From contig NZ_LVVY01000085.1 of the NCBI RefSeq assembly GCF_001650025.1, positions 1 through 62,420 on the forward strand: DNA of 62,420 nucleotides, written 5' to 3'. Shown here piece by piece: positions 14,628 through 23,661 of the stretch (positions are counted from its first letter, which is position 1; each line of letters begins with the position of its first letter). Under the pieces are notes generated by a model. It was not told where the DNA came from, did no database searches, and saw only the letters and a list, made by a program, of their open reading frames with translations. The DNA is from Devosia elaeis (GTDB lineage Bacteria; Pseudomonadota; Alphaproteobacteria; Rhizobiales; Devosiaceae). The position numbers and the translations under genes are program-made.

Positions 14628-17243
14628 ATGAAGGTCGTTGTCGTTGAAAGTCCGGCCAAGGCCAAGACAATCAACAAATATCTGGGCAAGGATTACGAGG
14701 TCCTGGCCAGCTTCGGCCATGTCCGCGACCTGCCGGCCAAGGACGGCTCGGTGCGTCCCGACGAAGATTTCGCCATGTCCTGGGAGGTCGATACGGCCTC
14801 GCGGAAGCGCATTGCCGATATTGCCAGCGCGCTCAAGGGCGCGGACGGACTGATCCTGGCCACCGACCCCGATCGCGAGGGAGAGGCCATTTCCTGGCAC
14901 ATCCTGGACGTGCTGCGCGCCAAGAAGGCGCTGAAAAAGGATGTTCCGGTGCAGCGCGTGGTGTTCAACGCCATCACCAAAGACGCCGTGACCGCCGCCA
15001 TGGCCAGGCCGCGCGACATCGACATGCCGCTGGTCGACGCCTATCTGGCGCGCCGCGCGCTCGATTATCTCGTCGGCTTCACCCTGTCGCCGATCCTCTG
15101 GCGCAAGCTGCCGGGTTCGCGCTCGGCCGGCCGCGTGCAATCGGTGGCCCTGCGCCTGGTGTCCGACCGCGAAGCTGAGATCGAAAAGTTCAGGCCCGAC
15201 GAATATTGGTCGGTCGAGGCCCAGCTCAACCAGGCGGGCAAGAGCTTCCTGGCACGCCTCTTCGCCGTCGACGGCAAGAAGACAGACAAGCTCGACATCA
15301 AGAACGGCGAAGATGCCGCGGCGCTGAAAAAGCTGATCGAAAGCGGCCAGTTCAACGTCGCCAATGTCGAAAAGAAGCCGACCAAGCGCAATCCCTACGC
15401 GCCCTTCACCACCTCCAGCCTGCAGCAGGACGCATCCTCGCGCCTGGGCCTTTCGCCTTCGCGCACCATGCAGATCGCCCAGCGGCTCTACGAGGACGGG
15501 CTGATCACCTATATGCGAACCGACGCCGTGCAGATGGCGCCCGAGGGCATCGCCATGGCGCGCTCGGTGATCGGCAAGTATTTCGGCGAGCAATACCTGC
15601 CCGAAAAGGCGCGGATCTATCAGACCAAGGCCAAGAACGCGCAGGAAGCGCACGAGGCTATCCGGCCCACCGACATGTTCAAGCGGCCCGAAAGCCTCAA
15701 TCTCGATGCCGATCAGCAGAAGCTCTACGGGCTGATCTGGAAGCGCACCCTGGCCAGCCAGATGGCTTCGGCCGAGATCGACCGCACCAGCGTCGATATC
15801 GCCGTCAACGTGCCCAGCCGCGCCGTGACCCTGCGCGCCACCGGCTCGGTCGTCACCTTTCCCGGCTTCCTCACCCTCTATGGGGTCGAGGCCAAGGGCG
15901 ATGGTGACGAGGACGAGGATGGGCGCGAATTGCCGCCGCTCCAGGTCGGGGACAAGCCGGCGCTCGACAAGGTCGAGATCGAGCAGCATTTCACCCAGCC
16001 GCCGGCGCGCTATACCGAAGCCAGCCTGATCAAGAAGATGGAAGAGCTGGGCATCGGCCGCCCCTCCACCTATGCGGCGACGCTGACCACGCTCAAGGAC
16101 CGCGATTACGTCAAGCTCGAGGGCAAGGCGCTGCATCCCGAGGATCGCGGCCGCATCGTCACCTCCTTCCTCGAGAGCTTCTTCTCCCGCTATGTCGAAT
16201 ATGGCTTCACCGCCCATCTCGAAGAGCAGCTCGACGAGATTTCCGCCGGCAAGCTCGACTACAAGCAGGTGCTGCGCGATTTCTGGCGCGATTTCACCGC
16301 GGCGGTGGAAGAAATCAAGGATCTGCGCGTCTCCGAAGTTCTGGACGCGCTCAACGACCTGCTCGCCGACCACATCTTTCCGGCCCGGGAAGACGGGTCC
16401 GATCCGCGCCGCTGCCCCACTTGCGGCACCGGTACGCTGTCGCTGAAACTGGGCAAGTTCGGCGCCTTTATCGGCTGCTCGAACTATCCCGAATGCAAGC
16501 ACACCATGCAGCTTTCCGATGCGGCCACCGGCCAGTCCTCGGACGCGGCGGCCGGCGACGGCGTGCTCGGCACCGATCCGGTGAGCGGCGAGGAAGTCCA
16601 TCTCAAATCCGGCCGCTTCGGACCCTATGTGCAGCTCGGCGAGGGCAAGGAGCCCAAGCGCAGCTCGCTGCCCAAGGGCTGGGAGCCCGGTTCGCTGACG
16701 CTCGAAAAAGCGCTGCAATTGCTTTCGCTGCCGCGCGAGGTTGGCCTGCATCCCGAAACCGGCCTGCCCATCTCGGCCGGTTTGGGCCGTTATGGCCCCT
16801 TCGTGCTGCATGACGGCAAATATGCCAACCTGCCGGATGTGGAAGAAGTGTTCACCGTGGGGCTCAACCGCGCCGTGGACCTCATCGCGCAAAAGGCGGC
16901 CGGCGGCGGTCGCGGCGGACGCGGCGCGGCCCGGGCCGCCATCCAGACCTTCGAGCATGACGGCGGCCCGATCACCGTACGCGCCGGGCGCTACGGTCCC
17001 TATGTCAACCAGGGCAAGATCAACGCCACCCTGCCCAAGGACTTGAAGCCCGAAGACGTGACCCTGGAACAGGCCGTGGCCATGATCGCCGCCAAGGCCG
17101 AAGCCGGCGGCGGCAAGAAGAAAGCCCCGGCAAAAAAGGCCGCCGCCAAGAAACCGGCCGCCAAGAAGGCCCCGGCAAAGAAAGCGGCCCCGAAAAAAGC
17201 GGCGGCCAAGAAGGACGTCGATTCCGAAGACGTGCCGTTCTGA
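14628..17243 (+). CDS. topA: DNA topoisomerase I
   Basis: 871 residues. The toprim domain opens with VVVESPAKAKTINKYLG and carries the acidic triad in LATDPDREGEA (D80, D82, E84). RVQSVALRLVSDRE follows. The catalytic Tyr295 lies in GLITYMRTDA. A C4 zinc ribbon (CPTCGTG...CSNYPEC) is near residues 596-622, followed by three C-terminal toprim-like repeats (GRFGPYVQLGEG, GRYGPFVLHDG, GRYGPYVNQG). The tail from about 825 is Lys/Ala/Pro-rich, resembling histone H1 tails. It relaxes negative supercoils. A YjhX/TopAI homologue lies 8.4 kb away. Confidence 0.96.
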   Translation: MKVVVVESPAKAKTINKYLGKDYEVLASFGHVRDLPAKDGSVRPDEDFAMSWEVDTASRKRIADIASALKGADGLILATDPDREGEAISWHILDVLRAKKALKKDVPVQRVVFNAITKDAVTAAMARPRDIDMPLVDAYLARRALDYLVGFTLSPILWRKLPGSRSAGRVQSVALRLVSDREAEIEKFRPDEYWSVEAQLNQAGKSFLARLFAVDGKKTDKLDIKNGEDAAALKKLIESGQFNVANVEKKPTKRNPYAPFTTSSLQQDASSRLGLSPSRTMQIAQRLYEDGLITYMRTDAVQMAPEGIAMARSVIGKYFGEQYLPEKARIYQTKAKNAQEAHEAIRPTDMFKRPESLNLDADQQKLYGLIWKRTLASQMASAEIDRTSVDIAVNVPSRAVTLRATGSVVTFPGFLTLYGVEAKGDGDEDEDGRELPPLQVGDKPALDKVEIEQHFTQPPARYTEASLIKKMEELGIGRPSTYAATLTTLKDRDYVKLEGKALHPEDRGRIVTSFLESFFSRYVEYGFTAHLEEQLDEISAGKLDYKQVLRDFWRDFTAAVEEIKDLRVSEVLDALNDLLADHIFPAREDGSDPRRCPTCGTGTLSLKLGKFGAFIGCSNYPECKHTMQLSDAATGQSSDAAAGDGVLGTDPVSGEEVHLKSGRFGPYVQLGEGKEPKRSSLPKGWEPGSLTLEKALQLLSLPREVGLHPETGLPISAGLGRYGPFVLHDGKYANLPDVEEVFTVGLNRAVDLIAQKAAGGGRGGRGAARAAIQTFEHDGGPITVRAGRYGPYVNQGKINATLPKDLKPEDVTLEQAVAMIAAKAEAGGGKKKAPAKKAAAKKPAAKKAPAKKAAPKKAAAKKDVDSEDVPF

Positions 17244-17255
17244 GGATGGGGCGTT

Positions 17256-17304
17256 CCCTTCTCCCCTGAGGGGAGAAGGTGGCCCGAAGGGCCGGATGAG
17301 GGGT
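17256..17304. repeat. CTTCTCCCCTxAGGGGAGAAG repeat
   Basis: The first palindrome is CTTCTCCCCTGAGGGGAGAAG. A second, GGCCCGAAGGGCC, follows, then GGATGAGGGG. This is a known style of rhizobial intergenic repeat and may act as the topA terminator region. Confidence 0.7.
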
Positions 17305-17416
17305 TCAGCCTGCGGCGCAGGCCGGGAAATCTTCACCCCTCACCCCAACCCTCTCCCCTGGACGGGCGAGCGGCGCAGGAACCGCTCGCCTGGGTTCCTG
17401 AAGGCCACTGCAAGAG

Positions 17417-18463
17417 CTACCCGATCACCCGCTCCACCATTGCCAGCCAATTCCCCAGCGCGATCTTGCGCACCAGGTCCTCGCCATAGCCCTTGTCCAG
17501 CAGCGCCTGGAGCAGTTTCGGCACGCCGGTGACGTCGGCGATGGCATTGGGCATCATGGCGCCGTCGAAATCGCTGCCCAGGGCCACGCCGTCCTCGCCC
17601 AGCGCCTCCAGCAGCCCATCGATATGGCGCACCATCAGCTCGATGGGCGTTTCGGCCAGGAACTTGCCGTCGGGCCGCAGGAAGCCGGTGGCGAAATTGA
17701 GCCCCACAATGCCACCGCTCTCGCGGATCGCGGCCAATTGCCAGGCGGTCAGGTTGCGCGTGCTGGGGCAGAGCGCATGGACATTGGAATGGGTGGCGAC
17801 CAGCGGCTTGGTGGAGATCGCGGCCACGTCGCGAAAGCCGGCGGCGTTGAGATGGCTGAGATCGATCATCACCCCGCGCGCATCGCAGAGCCGCACCAGC
17901 GCCTTGCCGGCATCGGTCAGGCCCGGGCCGATGTCGGGGTCGGCATCGAAGCGGAACGGCACGCCGGTGCCGAAGGCATTGGCGCGGCTCCAGGTGATGC
18001 CGATCGAGCGCAGCCCCGCCGCATAGAGCACTTCGAAGGCGTCGAATTCGGTGTCGAGCGCCTCGGCGCCCTCGATGTGGAAGATTGCCGCCAGCCTGTT
18101 CTGGGCCATGGCCGCGCGGATATCGGCGGCGCTGCGGCAGATGCCGAGCGCGCCGGCCGCCTCGAGGCGCAGCAGCAGCGCGGCCATGCCATTGGTGGAC
18201 TGCTGGGCATCGGCAATATCGAGCAGGGGCGGCAATTCGCCCTTGGCATAGTCGGGCGCGGCGGCGACACCGGCGAGGCTGGTTTTGACCGGCGGCGGGA
18301 AGATGGCGAAAAAGCCGCCCGCCATGCCGGCCGCCCTGGCGCGGGGCAGGTCGATATGGCCATCCGCGGTGCCCTCCACAAAGGCCGCGACCCGGCTCTC
18401 CGGCGGCTTTTCCAGCAGTCGGAGCAGGGTGTCGTTATGGCCGTCGAAAAAGGGAATGTTCAT
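17417..18463 (-). CDS. Membrane dipeptidase (peptidase family M19)
   Basis: 348 residues with M19 landmarks. FFDGHNDTLLRLL (HxD zinc ligands) is near residue 6, IFHIEGAEAL holds the bridging Glu near residue 130, and DLSHLNAAGF and VATHSNVHALCPSTRNLT supply later His ligands. VALGSDFDGAM follows near residue 290. These proteins hydrolyse dipeptides, sometimes D-configured or beta-lactam bonds. Despite the family name no signal peptide is seen, so it is probably cytosolic. The ATG at 18463 gives the usual start; an upstream ATG (18487) would add eight residues. Confidence 0.9.
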   Translation of the reverse strand: MNIPFFDGHNDTLLRLLEKPPESRVAAFVEGTADGHIDLPRARAAGMAGGFFAIFPPPVKTSLAGVAAAPDYAKGELPPLLDIADAQQSTNGMAALLLRLEAAGALGICRSAADIRAAMAQNRLAAIFHIEGAEALDTEFDAFEVLYAAGLRSIGITWSRANAFGTGVPFRFDADPDIGPGLTDAGKALVRLCDARGVMIDLSHLNAAGFRDVAAISTKPLVATHSNVHALCPSTRNLTAWQLAAIRESGGIVGLNFATGFLRPDGKFLAETPIELMVRHIDGLLEALGEDGVALGSDFDGAMMPNAIADVTGVPKLLQALLDKGYGEDLVRKIALGNWLAMVERVIG

Positions 18464-18566
18464 GGAATCGCCCTGGCTGAAAAGCACAGCCTAGCGGCAA
18501 GCGGGCAGGGGTTCGAGGGGTGGGGCGATGCGCCGGCGGCGATTTCACCCAGGCCTATGGTGAGCG

Positions 18567-19865
18567 CTAAATCCCATCCTCATGCACGAACACGCTTTTG
18601 CCGCCCACGAAGGTCCGCATCACCTTGCCCTGCATCCGCGCGCCCTCGAAACTGGTATTGCGCGATTTCGAGCGCAGGTCGCGCTCGGTGACCTGCCAGG
18701 GATAATCGAGGTCGAACAGGACCAGATCGGCCGGCGCGCCGCGGGCGATGCGGCCGCTGTCCAGCCCGAGGATTTCGGCAGGCCGGCGGGTCATGGCCCC
18801 GAGCACGGTCAGGAGGTCGAGATCGCCCGAATGCACCAGGCGCAGGGCGGCCGCGAGCAGGGTTTCCAGCCCGATCGCGCCATTGGAGGCCTCGGCGAAG
18901 GGCTGCCGCTTGACCTCGCTGTCCTGCGGATCGTGGTCGGAATGGATCGTGTCGATGGCGCCCGAGCGCAGGCCCTCGATGACCGCCTGGCGATCGGCCT
19001 CGGCGCGAAGGGGCGGGCTGAGCTTGAAATAGGTGCGATAGCGGCCGATGTCGTTTTCGTTGAGGCAGAGATTGTTGATCGAAATCCCCGCCGTAACCTT
19101 CGGATCACCGGATTTGGCCGCCGCCAGCAGCGCCACCGAACCCTGGGTGGAGACCTGGGCGGCGTGATAGCGCACCCCGGTCAGCCCCGCCAATTGCAGG
19201 TCGCGCGCCAGCGGGATGGTTTCGGCTTCGCGCGGAATGCCCTTGAGGCCGAGTACGGTGGCGAACAGGCCTTCATTCATCACCCCGTCGCCGACCAGCC
19301 CGGCATCGGCCACCTGGTGCACGAAGGCCATATCGAAATTGGCCGCATAGGCCATGGCGCTGCGGATCAGCGCGCTCGACTGGATCGAGGCGGCGCCATC
19401 GGTGAGGCACACCGCGCCGGCCTCCTTGAGCAGGCCGAACTCGGTGATTTCCTTGCCGGCCAGCCCCTTGGTGATGGCGGCGGCGGGCAGGATGCGCGCC
19501 GGCGATTGCGCCTCGGCGCGGCGGATGAGGAAATCCACCAGCGCCCCATCGTCCACAACGGGCGTGGTATCGGGCATCATCACGAAGGAGGTGACGCCGC
19601 CGGCAATCGCCGCCGCGCCGGCCGAAGCCAGCGTTTCGCGATATTCCTTGCCCGGCTCGCCGACAAAGACGCGCATGTCGATAAGCCCGGGCGCCAGCAC
19701 CTGGCCCTTGGCATCGATGACCTCCACGCCCTCCGGCACGCCGACCGGCCCGCCCAGCGCCAGGTCGTCGATGCGCCCATTCTCGACCAGCACGGCCCCC
19801 ATCTGGTCGGTTCCGGAAGCCGGATCGACGATGCGGGCATTTTCGATGAGCAGGGGCCGGGTCAT
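18567..19865 (-). CDS. Dihydroorotase-like protein, probably non-catalytic (PyrC'/PyrX type)
   Basis: 432 residues with the class I dihydroorotase/amidohydrolase fold: [49 protein letters not shown], and the C-terminal [17 protein letters not shown]. The metal-binding HxH of the canonical PGxxDxHxHxRxPG motif is replaced by R65-V-F67, and the HVST histidine by Gln237. Asp156, His183 and Asp310 remain. With three ligands lost, catalysis is unlikely. In Pseudomonas the inactive PyrC' is needed to assemble aspartate transcarbamoylase, and the same role is inferred here because the gene overlaps pyrB by 4 bp. An active pyrC should exist elsewhere. Confidence 0.88.
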   Translation of the reverse strand: MTRPLLIENARIVDPASGTDQMGAVLVENGRIDDLALGGPVGVPEGVEVIDAKGQVLAPGLIDMRVFVGEPGKEYRETLASAGAAAIAGGVTSFVMMPDTTPVVDDGALVDFLIRRAEAQSPARILPAAAITKGLAGKEITEFGLLKEAGAVCLTDGAASIQSSALIRSAMAYAANFDMAFVHQVADAGLVGDGVMNEGLFATVLGLKGIPREAETIPLARDLQLAGLTGVRYHAAQVSTQGSVALLAAAKSGDPKVTAGISINNLCLNENDIGRYRTYFKLSPPLRAEADRQAVIEGLRSGAIDTIHSDHDPQDSEVKRQPFAEASNGAIGLETLLAAALRLVHSGDLDLLTVLGAMTRRPAEILGLDSGRIARGAPADLVLFDLDYPWQVTERDLRSKSRNTSFEGARMQGKVMRTFVGGKSVFVHEDGI

Positions 19866-20833
19866 GGCGCGTTCCTCGCCGGAAGAAGGGCATCGAGCAC
19901 CGCCATGCGCACGGCGACGCCCATTTCCACCTGATCGGTGATCACGCTGCGCGGGCCATCGGCGATGGCGGGGTCGATCTCGACGCCCCGGTTCATCGGG
20001 CCGGGATGCATGACGATCGCGTCTGGCTTGGCATGCGCCAGCCGCGCTTCATCGAGCCCGTAGAAGCGGTAATATTCGCGCACCGAGGGGATCATCTTGC
20101 CATTGGCCCGCTCGTGCTGCAGGCGCAGCATCATCACCACGTCGGCACCCTTGAGGCCTTCATCCATGTCGGTGAAGACTTCCGTGGCCAGGTTCTCGAT
20201 CCCCGCCGGCAGGAGGGTGCGCGGGGCGATGACGCGGGTGCGCACATTGAGCGCGCCGAGCAACAGCAGGTTGGAGCGCGCCACGCGCGAATTGGCGATA
20301 TCGCCGCAAATGGCCACCGTCAGCCCGGTAAGCGTGCCCTTGTGGTTACGGATAGTCAGGGCATCGAGCAGCGCCTGGGTGGGATGCTCATGGGCGCCGT
20401 CCCCGGCATTGACCACCGAGCAGCCCACTTTCTGGCTCAGCAATTCCACCGCGCCCGCCGCCGAATGGCGCACCACCAGCACGTCGGGCCGCATGGCGTT
20501 GAGCGTCGCCGCCGTATCGACCAGCGTTTCCCCCTTGGAGACGGAACTGGTCTTGACCGACATGTTGACGACCAGCGCCCCGAGCCGTTTGCCGGCGATC
20601 TCGAAGGAGGATTGGGTGCGGGTGGAGGGCTCGAAGAACAGGTTGATCTGCGTCTTGCCGGAGAGCGTGGGGAGCGATTTGCGCTCCTGCCGGGACACCT
20701 CGATCATCCGCTCGGCGCGATCCAGCAAGTCCACGATTTCGTGCTGCTGCAAATCGGCAATGGAAATGAGGTGACGCTGGGCGAATGGGGGAAAGTCGCC
20801 GGATCGCCCGGCGGGAGAATTCTGCTGCGGCAT
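19862..20833 (-). CDS. pyrB: Aspartate carbamoyltransferase catalytic chain
   Basis: 323 residues. [22 protein letters not shown] near residue 66 holds the carbamoyl-phosphate-binding [18 protein letters not shown] and [14 protein letters not shown] follow, then [19 protein letters not shown] and [13 protein letters not shown] near the C-terminus. It makes carbamoyl-aspartate in pyrimidine synthesis. No pyrI regulatory-chain gene is adjacent, which fits class A/B type enzymes associated with a dihydroorotase-like subunit. It lies downstream of ruvX (114-bp gap) and overlaps the pyrC-like gene by ATGA. Confidence 0.95.
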   Translation of the reverse strand: MPQQNSPAGRSGDFPPFAQRHLISIADLQQHEIVDLLDRAERMIEVSRQERKSLPTLSGKTQINLFFEPSTRTQSSFEIAGKRLGALVVNMSVKTSSVSKGETLVDTAATLNAMRPDVLVVRHSAAGAVELLSQKVGCSVVNAGDGAHEHPTQALLDALTIRNHKGTLTGLTVAICGDIANSRVARSNLLLLGALNVRTRVIAPRTLLPAGIENLATEVFTDMDEGLKGADVVMMLRLQHERANGKMIPSVREYYRFYGLDEARLAHAKPDAIVMHPGPMNRGVEIDPAIADGPRSVITDQVEMGVAVRMAVLDALLPARNAP

Positions 20834-20947
20834 GTCGCATCCCTTGCGATTTGCTGCGGTCTAGCGGAGGGGGCAGGGTGGGGCAAGCGCGTTATGAATT
20901 TTTATGACCGAAATCATACCGCCCTGTGGCTTTGGAAGCCTCGGTCG

Positions 20948-21403
20948 TCACATGGAGCGCAGGCGGTCCAGCGCGCCTTGCAGGATATAGCTGGCGGCCA
21001 GCTTGTCGACCACTTCGGCGCGGCGGTCGCGGCGTAAGTCGGCCTCGATCATCATGCGGGTCACCGCCGAAGTGGACAGCCGCTCGTCCCAGAAGGCGAT
21101 GGGCAGGTCGATCTTGGGCGCAAGATTGCGCGCGAAGGCTCGGGTCGACTGCACGCGCGGCCCCTCGCTGCCATCCATGTTGAGCGGCAGGCCCAGAATG
21201 ATCGCGACGGCCTGGTTTTCTGCAATCAGCCCGATGATCCGCTCGGCATCCTGTGTGAACTTGGTGCGCTTGATGGTTTCGAGCGGACTGGCCGAATAGC
21301 GCATGCCGTCCGAAATCGCCACGCCGATGGTCTTGGTGCCCAGATCCAGCCCCAGAATCTTGCCCGAAGGCGGAATGGCGGCGAGAGGATTATCGTCGGT
21401 CAC
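20948..21403 (-). CDS. ruvX: Putative pre-16S rRNA nuclease / Holliday junction resolvase (YqgF family)
   Basis: 151 residues. KILGLDLGTKTIGVAISD at the N-terminus carries the first catalytic Asp of the RNase H-like fold. IILGLPLNMDGSEGPRVQSTRAFA and FWDERLSTSAVTRMMIEADLRRDRR supply the rest of the active-site pattern, with Glu in DERLST, and KLAASYILQGALDR closes it. The family processes the 5' end of 16S rRNA in E. coli. The first 12 residues are less typical and may be leader. It precedes pyrB in the same direction, a common rhizobial order. Confidence 0.93.
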   Translation of the reverse strand: MTDDNPLAAIPPSGKILGLDLGTKTIGVAISDGMRYSASPLETIKRTKFTQDAERIIGLIAENQAVAIILGLPLNMDGSEGPRVQSTRAFARNLAPKIDLPIAFWDERLSTSAVTRMMIEADLRRDRRAEVVDKLAASYILQGALDRLRSM

Positions 21404-21547
21404 ATGTGGCTCGCACTTGTAGGGTAGAACAAAAAGTGATCAAAATTGGGTGATGCACAGAGCACAGCTAGTACACCTAGTCACCGCTCCTCCCAAGGAC
21501 AAACAAAGCTGTTGAAAAATTAGTGCGCGCGGCGCACTATTGCGGAG

Positions 21548-21777
21548 ATGGAAGTGCCCACGATCGCCGAGCTTGGAAGCATCCAGATCCGTATCTATCC
21601 CAGAGACCACAGGCCGCCGCATTTTCATATTTCGACCACCTATGGCGAGGCTGTGATGCTTATCGCCGATCTTTCGCTGGTCAAGGGGCGGTTACGAAAG
21701 CTGACTTTCGGCTTGTGCTCGAATGGGCCAGAGAGAACAGGAGATTGCTTGAGGATGAGTGGCGCAGGCAAAACTGA
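21548..21777 (+). pseudogene. DUF4160 gene with a frameshift
   Basis: The N-terminal half reads MEVPTIAELGSIQIRIYPRD and RPPHFHISTTYGEAVMLIADLSLVKG in one frame, a clear DUF4160 start. The family's C-terminal half, FRLVLEWARENRRLLEDEWRRQN followed by TGA at 21775, is in the next frame. The break is near 21690-21700, in AAGGGGCGG, and one extra G in the G-run would restore about 76 residues. No canonical slippery heptamer is present. It could be a real mutation or a base-calling error. The DUF2442 gene overlaps its end, which is the usual partner arrangement. Confidence 0.8.
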
Positions 21778-22231
21778 CGAGGATGATTTCGTCGAGGCTG
21801 GCGGGCCAATGCCGGTCATTCGCCGGGCCGAGCCGGAAGTCGGCTATGTCATTCGCGTTGAATGGGACGATGGCCGGGAAGAGCTGATCGATGTCGCGCC
21901 TGCCATTCTCAGTCATCGTGCCTTCGTGGCGCTGCGTAACAATTCTGCGGCCTTTTCGGCTTTCAAGGTTCGCGACAGGGGCGACAGCCTCGTATGGCCG
22001 GATGGGCAGGAACTTTCCGCCGATTGGATACAGGAGCTTGCGCCCCGGGAATTGGATAATGAAGAATTCCGCGAGGCGATGGCGCAATTGCGTCTGAGCC
22101 TCGACGGCATGGCCGCCAGGCTTGGAATTGCGCGGCGTCTGGTGGCGGATTATCGCAAGGACCGCCCCATTCCGAAAACTGTTGCGCTGGCAACGCGATA
22201 TCTGCTGGAGCATCAGCAAAGGGCCGGGTAA
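21755..22231 (+). CDS. DUF2442 domain protein with C-terminal helix-turn-helix
   Basis: About 158 residues from the ATG at 21755. VIRVEWDDGREELIDVAPAILSHRAFVALRNNSAAFSAFKVRDRGDSLVWPDGQELSADWIQ (about 28-90) is a DUF2442 domain. The C-terminal MAARLGIARRLVADYRKDRPIPKTVALATRYLLE looks like an XRE-type helix-turn-helix. DUF4160 and DUF2442 genes commonly occur as neighbours, and a toxin-antitoxin role has been proposed for such pairs; nothing here proves it. It overlaps the DUF4160 stop by 23 bp. Reading straight from 21548 gives a false 227-residue fusion caused by the upstream frameshift. Confidence 0.8.
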   Translation: MSGAGKTDEDDFVEAGGPMPVIRRAEPEVGYVIRVEWDDGREELIDVAPAILSHRAFVALRNNSAAFSAFKVRDRGDSLVWPDGQELSADWIQELAPRELDNEEFREAMAQLRLSLDGMAARLGIARRLVADYRKDRPIPKTVALATRYLLEHQQRAG

Positions 22232-22241
22232 AGATCGCCGC

Positions 22242-22766
22242 ATGAAACTCACCTGGTTCGGAAATACCGCCTTTCGCCTGCATATCGGCGGGCAGATCGT
22301 CGTGGTCGATGCCGAGGCGGCGCCGGGCGGGGTGGATCGGGGCGAGCTGGTGAGCGGGGCGGATCGGGTCATCGCGCTGGGCGCAGGCCTGCCGGCCGTC
22401 GATGGCGCTGTCTGGAAACCGCGGGCGCGGGAACGGCTGCTCGACGCGGGGGACAATGTTCGCCCGGTGCAATTATGGACGCCGGGGCCGGCCGCGCTCC
22501 TGGTCGATGCCGACGAGGACATGCCGCTGCTGCTGCTGGCCGGTGCGGTGCCGCCCTTGGGGCGCTGGGCCGAGCGGGCGGTGGTCGTGCTGGCCGGGAC
22601 GGACCTCGTGGCGTGTGGCAGTCGCCTGGTGGAAGCCGTCATGCCGCGCCTGATCGCCCTGGCTGGAGCCGATGCCGAGCTCGACGCCGCCTTTGCCGCC
22701 CTGCCGTCTCGCCTCGACGGAACGGCCCTGCTGGCGCTGGAGCCGGGGCTGGCCGTGGAAGTCTGA
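22242..22766 (+). CDS. MBL-fold-like protein lacking metal ligands
   Basis: 174 residues. MKLTWFGNTAFRLHIGGQIVVVDAEAAPGG resembles the first strands of UlaG-like metallo-beta-lactamase-fold proteins. The place where the HxHxDH motif should follow reads IALGAGLPAVDGA, and the protein has almost no histidines, so it cannot bind metal in the standard way. It is Ala/Leu/Val-rich, apparently soluble, and its role is unknown. It starts 11 bp after the DUF2442 gene and ends 87 bp before gatC. Confidence 0.75.
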   Translation: MKLTWFGNTAFRLHIGGQIVVVDAEAAPGGVDRGELVSGADRVIALGAGLPAVDGAVWKPRARERLLDAGDNVRPVQLWTPGPAALLVDADEDMPLLLLAGAVPPLGRWAERAVVVLAGTDLVACGSRLVEAVMPRLIALAGADAELDAAFAALPSRLDGTALLALEPGLAVEV

Positions 22767-22853
22767 TCCGGCCCATAAGCCATTTTCATTGTCTTTTGCC
22801 CCGGCGCATTGCTAATAACGCCGCGAACACGCCTTTGCTTTCTGGAGTTTGCC

Positions 22854-23141
22854 ATGTCCGTCGACGCCGCCACCGTCAAGCGCATCGGGCGCCTCGCGCG
22901 CATCCGCATCGAGGAAGACGAGGTTACCGGTTACCAGAACGAGCTCAATGCCATTCTGGGCTTCGTCGAGCAGCTTTCCGAGGTGAATGTCGAAGGCGTC
23001 GCCCCGATGACCTCGGTGACCCCCATGGTGCTGCGCCGCCGCGACGACGTGGTCACCGATGGCGGCTATGCCGAAAAGATCGTGGCCAATGCGCCGCTCT
23101 CGGAAGACAATTTCTTCATGGTGCCCAAGGTGGTCGAATAA
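22854..23141 (+). CDS. gatC: Aspartyl/glutamyl-tRNA amidotransferase subunit C
   Basis: 95 residues. [47 protein letters not shown], and the closing [12 protein letters not shown] and [11 protein letters not shown] segment are full-length GatC. It clamps GatA to GatB in the enzyme that converts Glu-tRNA(Gln) and Asp-tRNA(Asn). The ATG at 22854 has GGAG 6 nt upstream. An in-frame upstream extension of 15 residues is not conserved-looking. The stop TAA is immediately followed by the ATG of a GNAT gene. Confidence 0.95.
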   Translation: MSVDAATVKRIGRLARIRIEEDEVTGYQNELNAILGFVEQLSEVNVEGVAPMTSVTPMVLRRRDDVVTDGGYAEKIVANAPLSEDNFFMVPKVVE

Positions 23142-23627
23142 ATGGCGGTATCCATCGCCATCGAAACGCCCCTGCAGGACGATGTGCGCGCCCTGGTCGC
23201 GGCGCTCAACGATCATCTGCTGCCGCTCTCGCCGCTCGAATTCCAGTTCAAGATGAGCGTGGAGCAGATGGCCGACAGCGCCACGACCCTGTTCGTGGCG
23301 CGCGATGAAAGCGGCCGGGCCATCGGCATGGGCGCGCTCAAGATGCATGGGCCCGAACTGGGTGAGGTCAAGCGCATGTTCACCCTGCCGGAGGTGCGCG
23401 GCCAGCGCGTCGGCCGGCAATTGCTGGAGCGGATCGTTGACCTGGCGCGCGAGCGCAACCTGCCGGTCTTGATGCTGGAAACCGGCACCGGGCCGGGCAT
23501 GGCCGAGGCCCACCGGCTCTATACGCGCTATGGATTTACCCCGCGCGGCCCCTTCCTCGATTATCCCGACAGCGAATGGTCGGCCTTTTTTGAATTGCCG
23601 CTATCGGCTCCGGCGGAACTGGCCTGA
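23142..23627 (+). CDS. GNAT family N-acetyltransferase
   Basis: 161 residues. The GNAT core runs from TTLFVARDESGRAIGMGALKMHG through EVKRMFTLPEVRGQRVGRQLLERIVDLARE, with RGQRVG as the acetyl-CoA pyrophosphate loop, to YTRYGFTPRGPFLDYPDSEWSAFFE, which matches PhnO/YafP-like small acetyltransferases. The substrate is unknown. It sits between gatC and gatA with no gap to gatC and 20-34 bp to gatA, so it is surely in the same transcript. Confidence 0.9.
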   Translation: MAVSIAIETPLQDDVRALVAALNDHLLPLSPLEFQFKMSVEQMADSATTLFVARDESGRAIGMGALKMHGPELGEVKRMFTLPEVRGQRVGRQLLERIVDLARERNLPVLMLETGTGPGMAEAHRLYTRYGFTPRGPFLDYPDSEWSAFFELPLSAPAELA

Positions 23628-23661
23628 GCGCCGCCCGCCGTGACGAATGAGAGATTTTCCC

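Noticed and set aside
21685..21705. Programmed -1 frameshift in the DUF4160 gene
   Set aside because: The site AAG GGG CGG does not form a canonical X XXY YYZ heptamer and no stimulatory hairpin was seen; mutation or read error is simpler.
21548..22231. A single 227-residue DUF4160-DUF2442 fusion protein
   Set aside because: The middle part has no domain character. The real DUF4160 C-terminus is in the neighbouring frame, ending at 21777, so the fusion reading is an artefact of a one-base shift.
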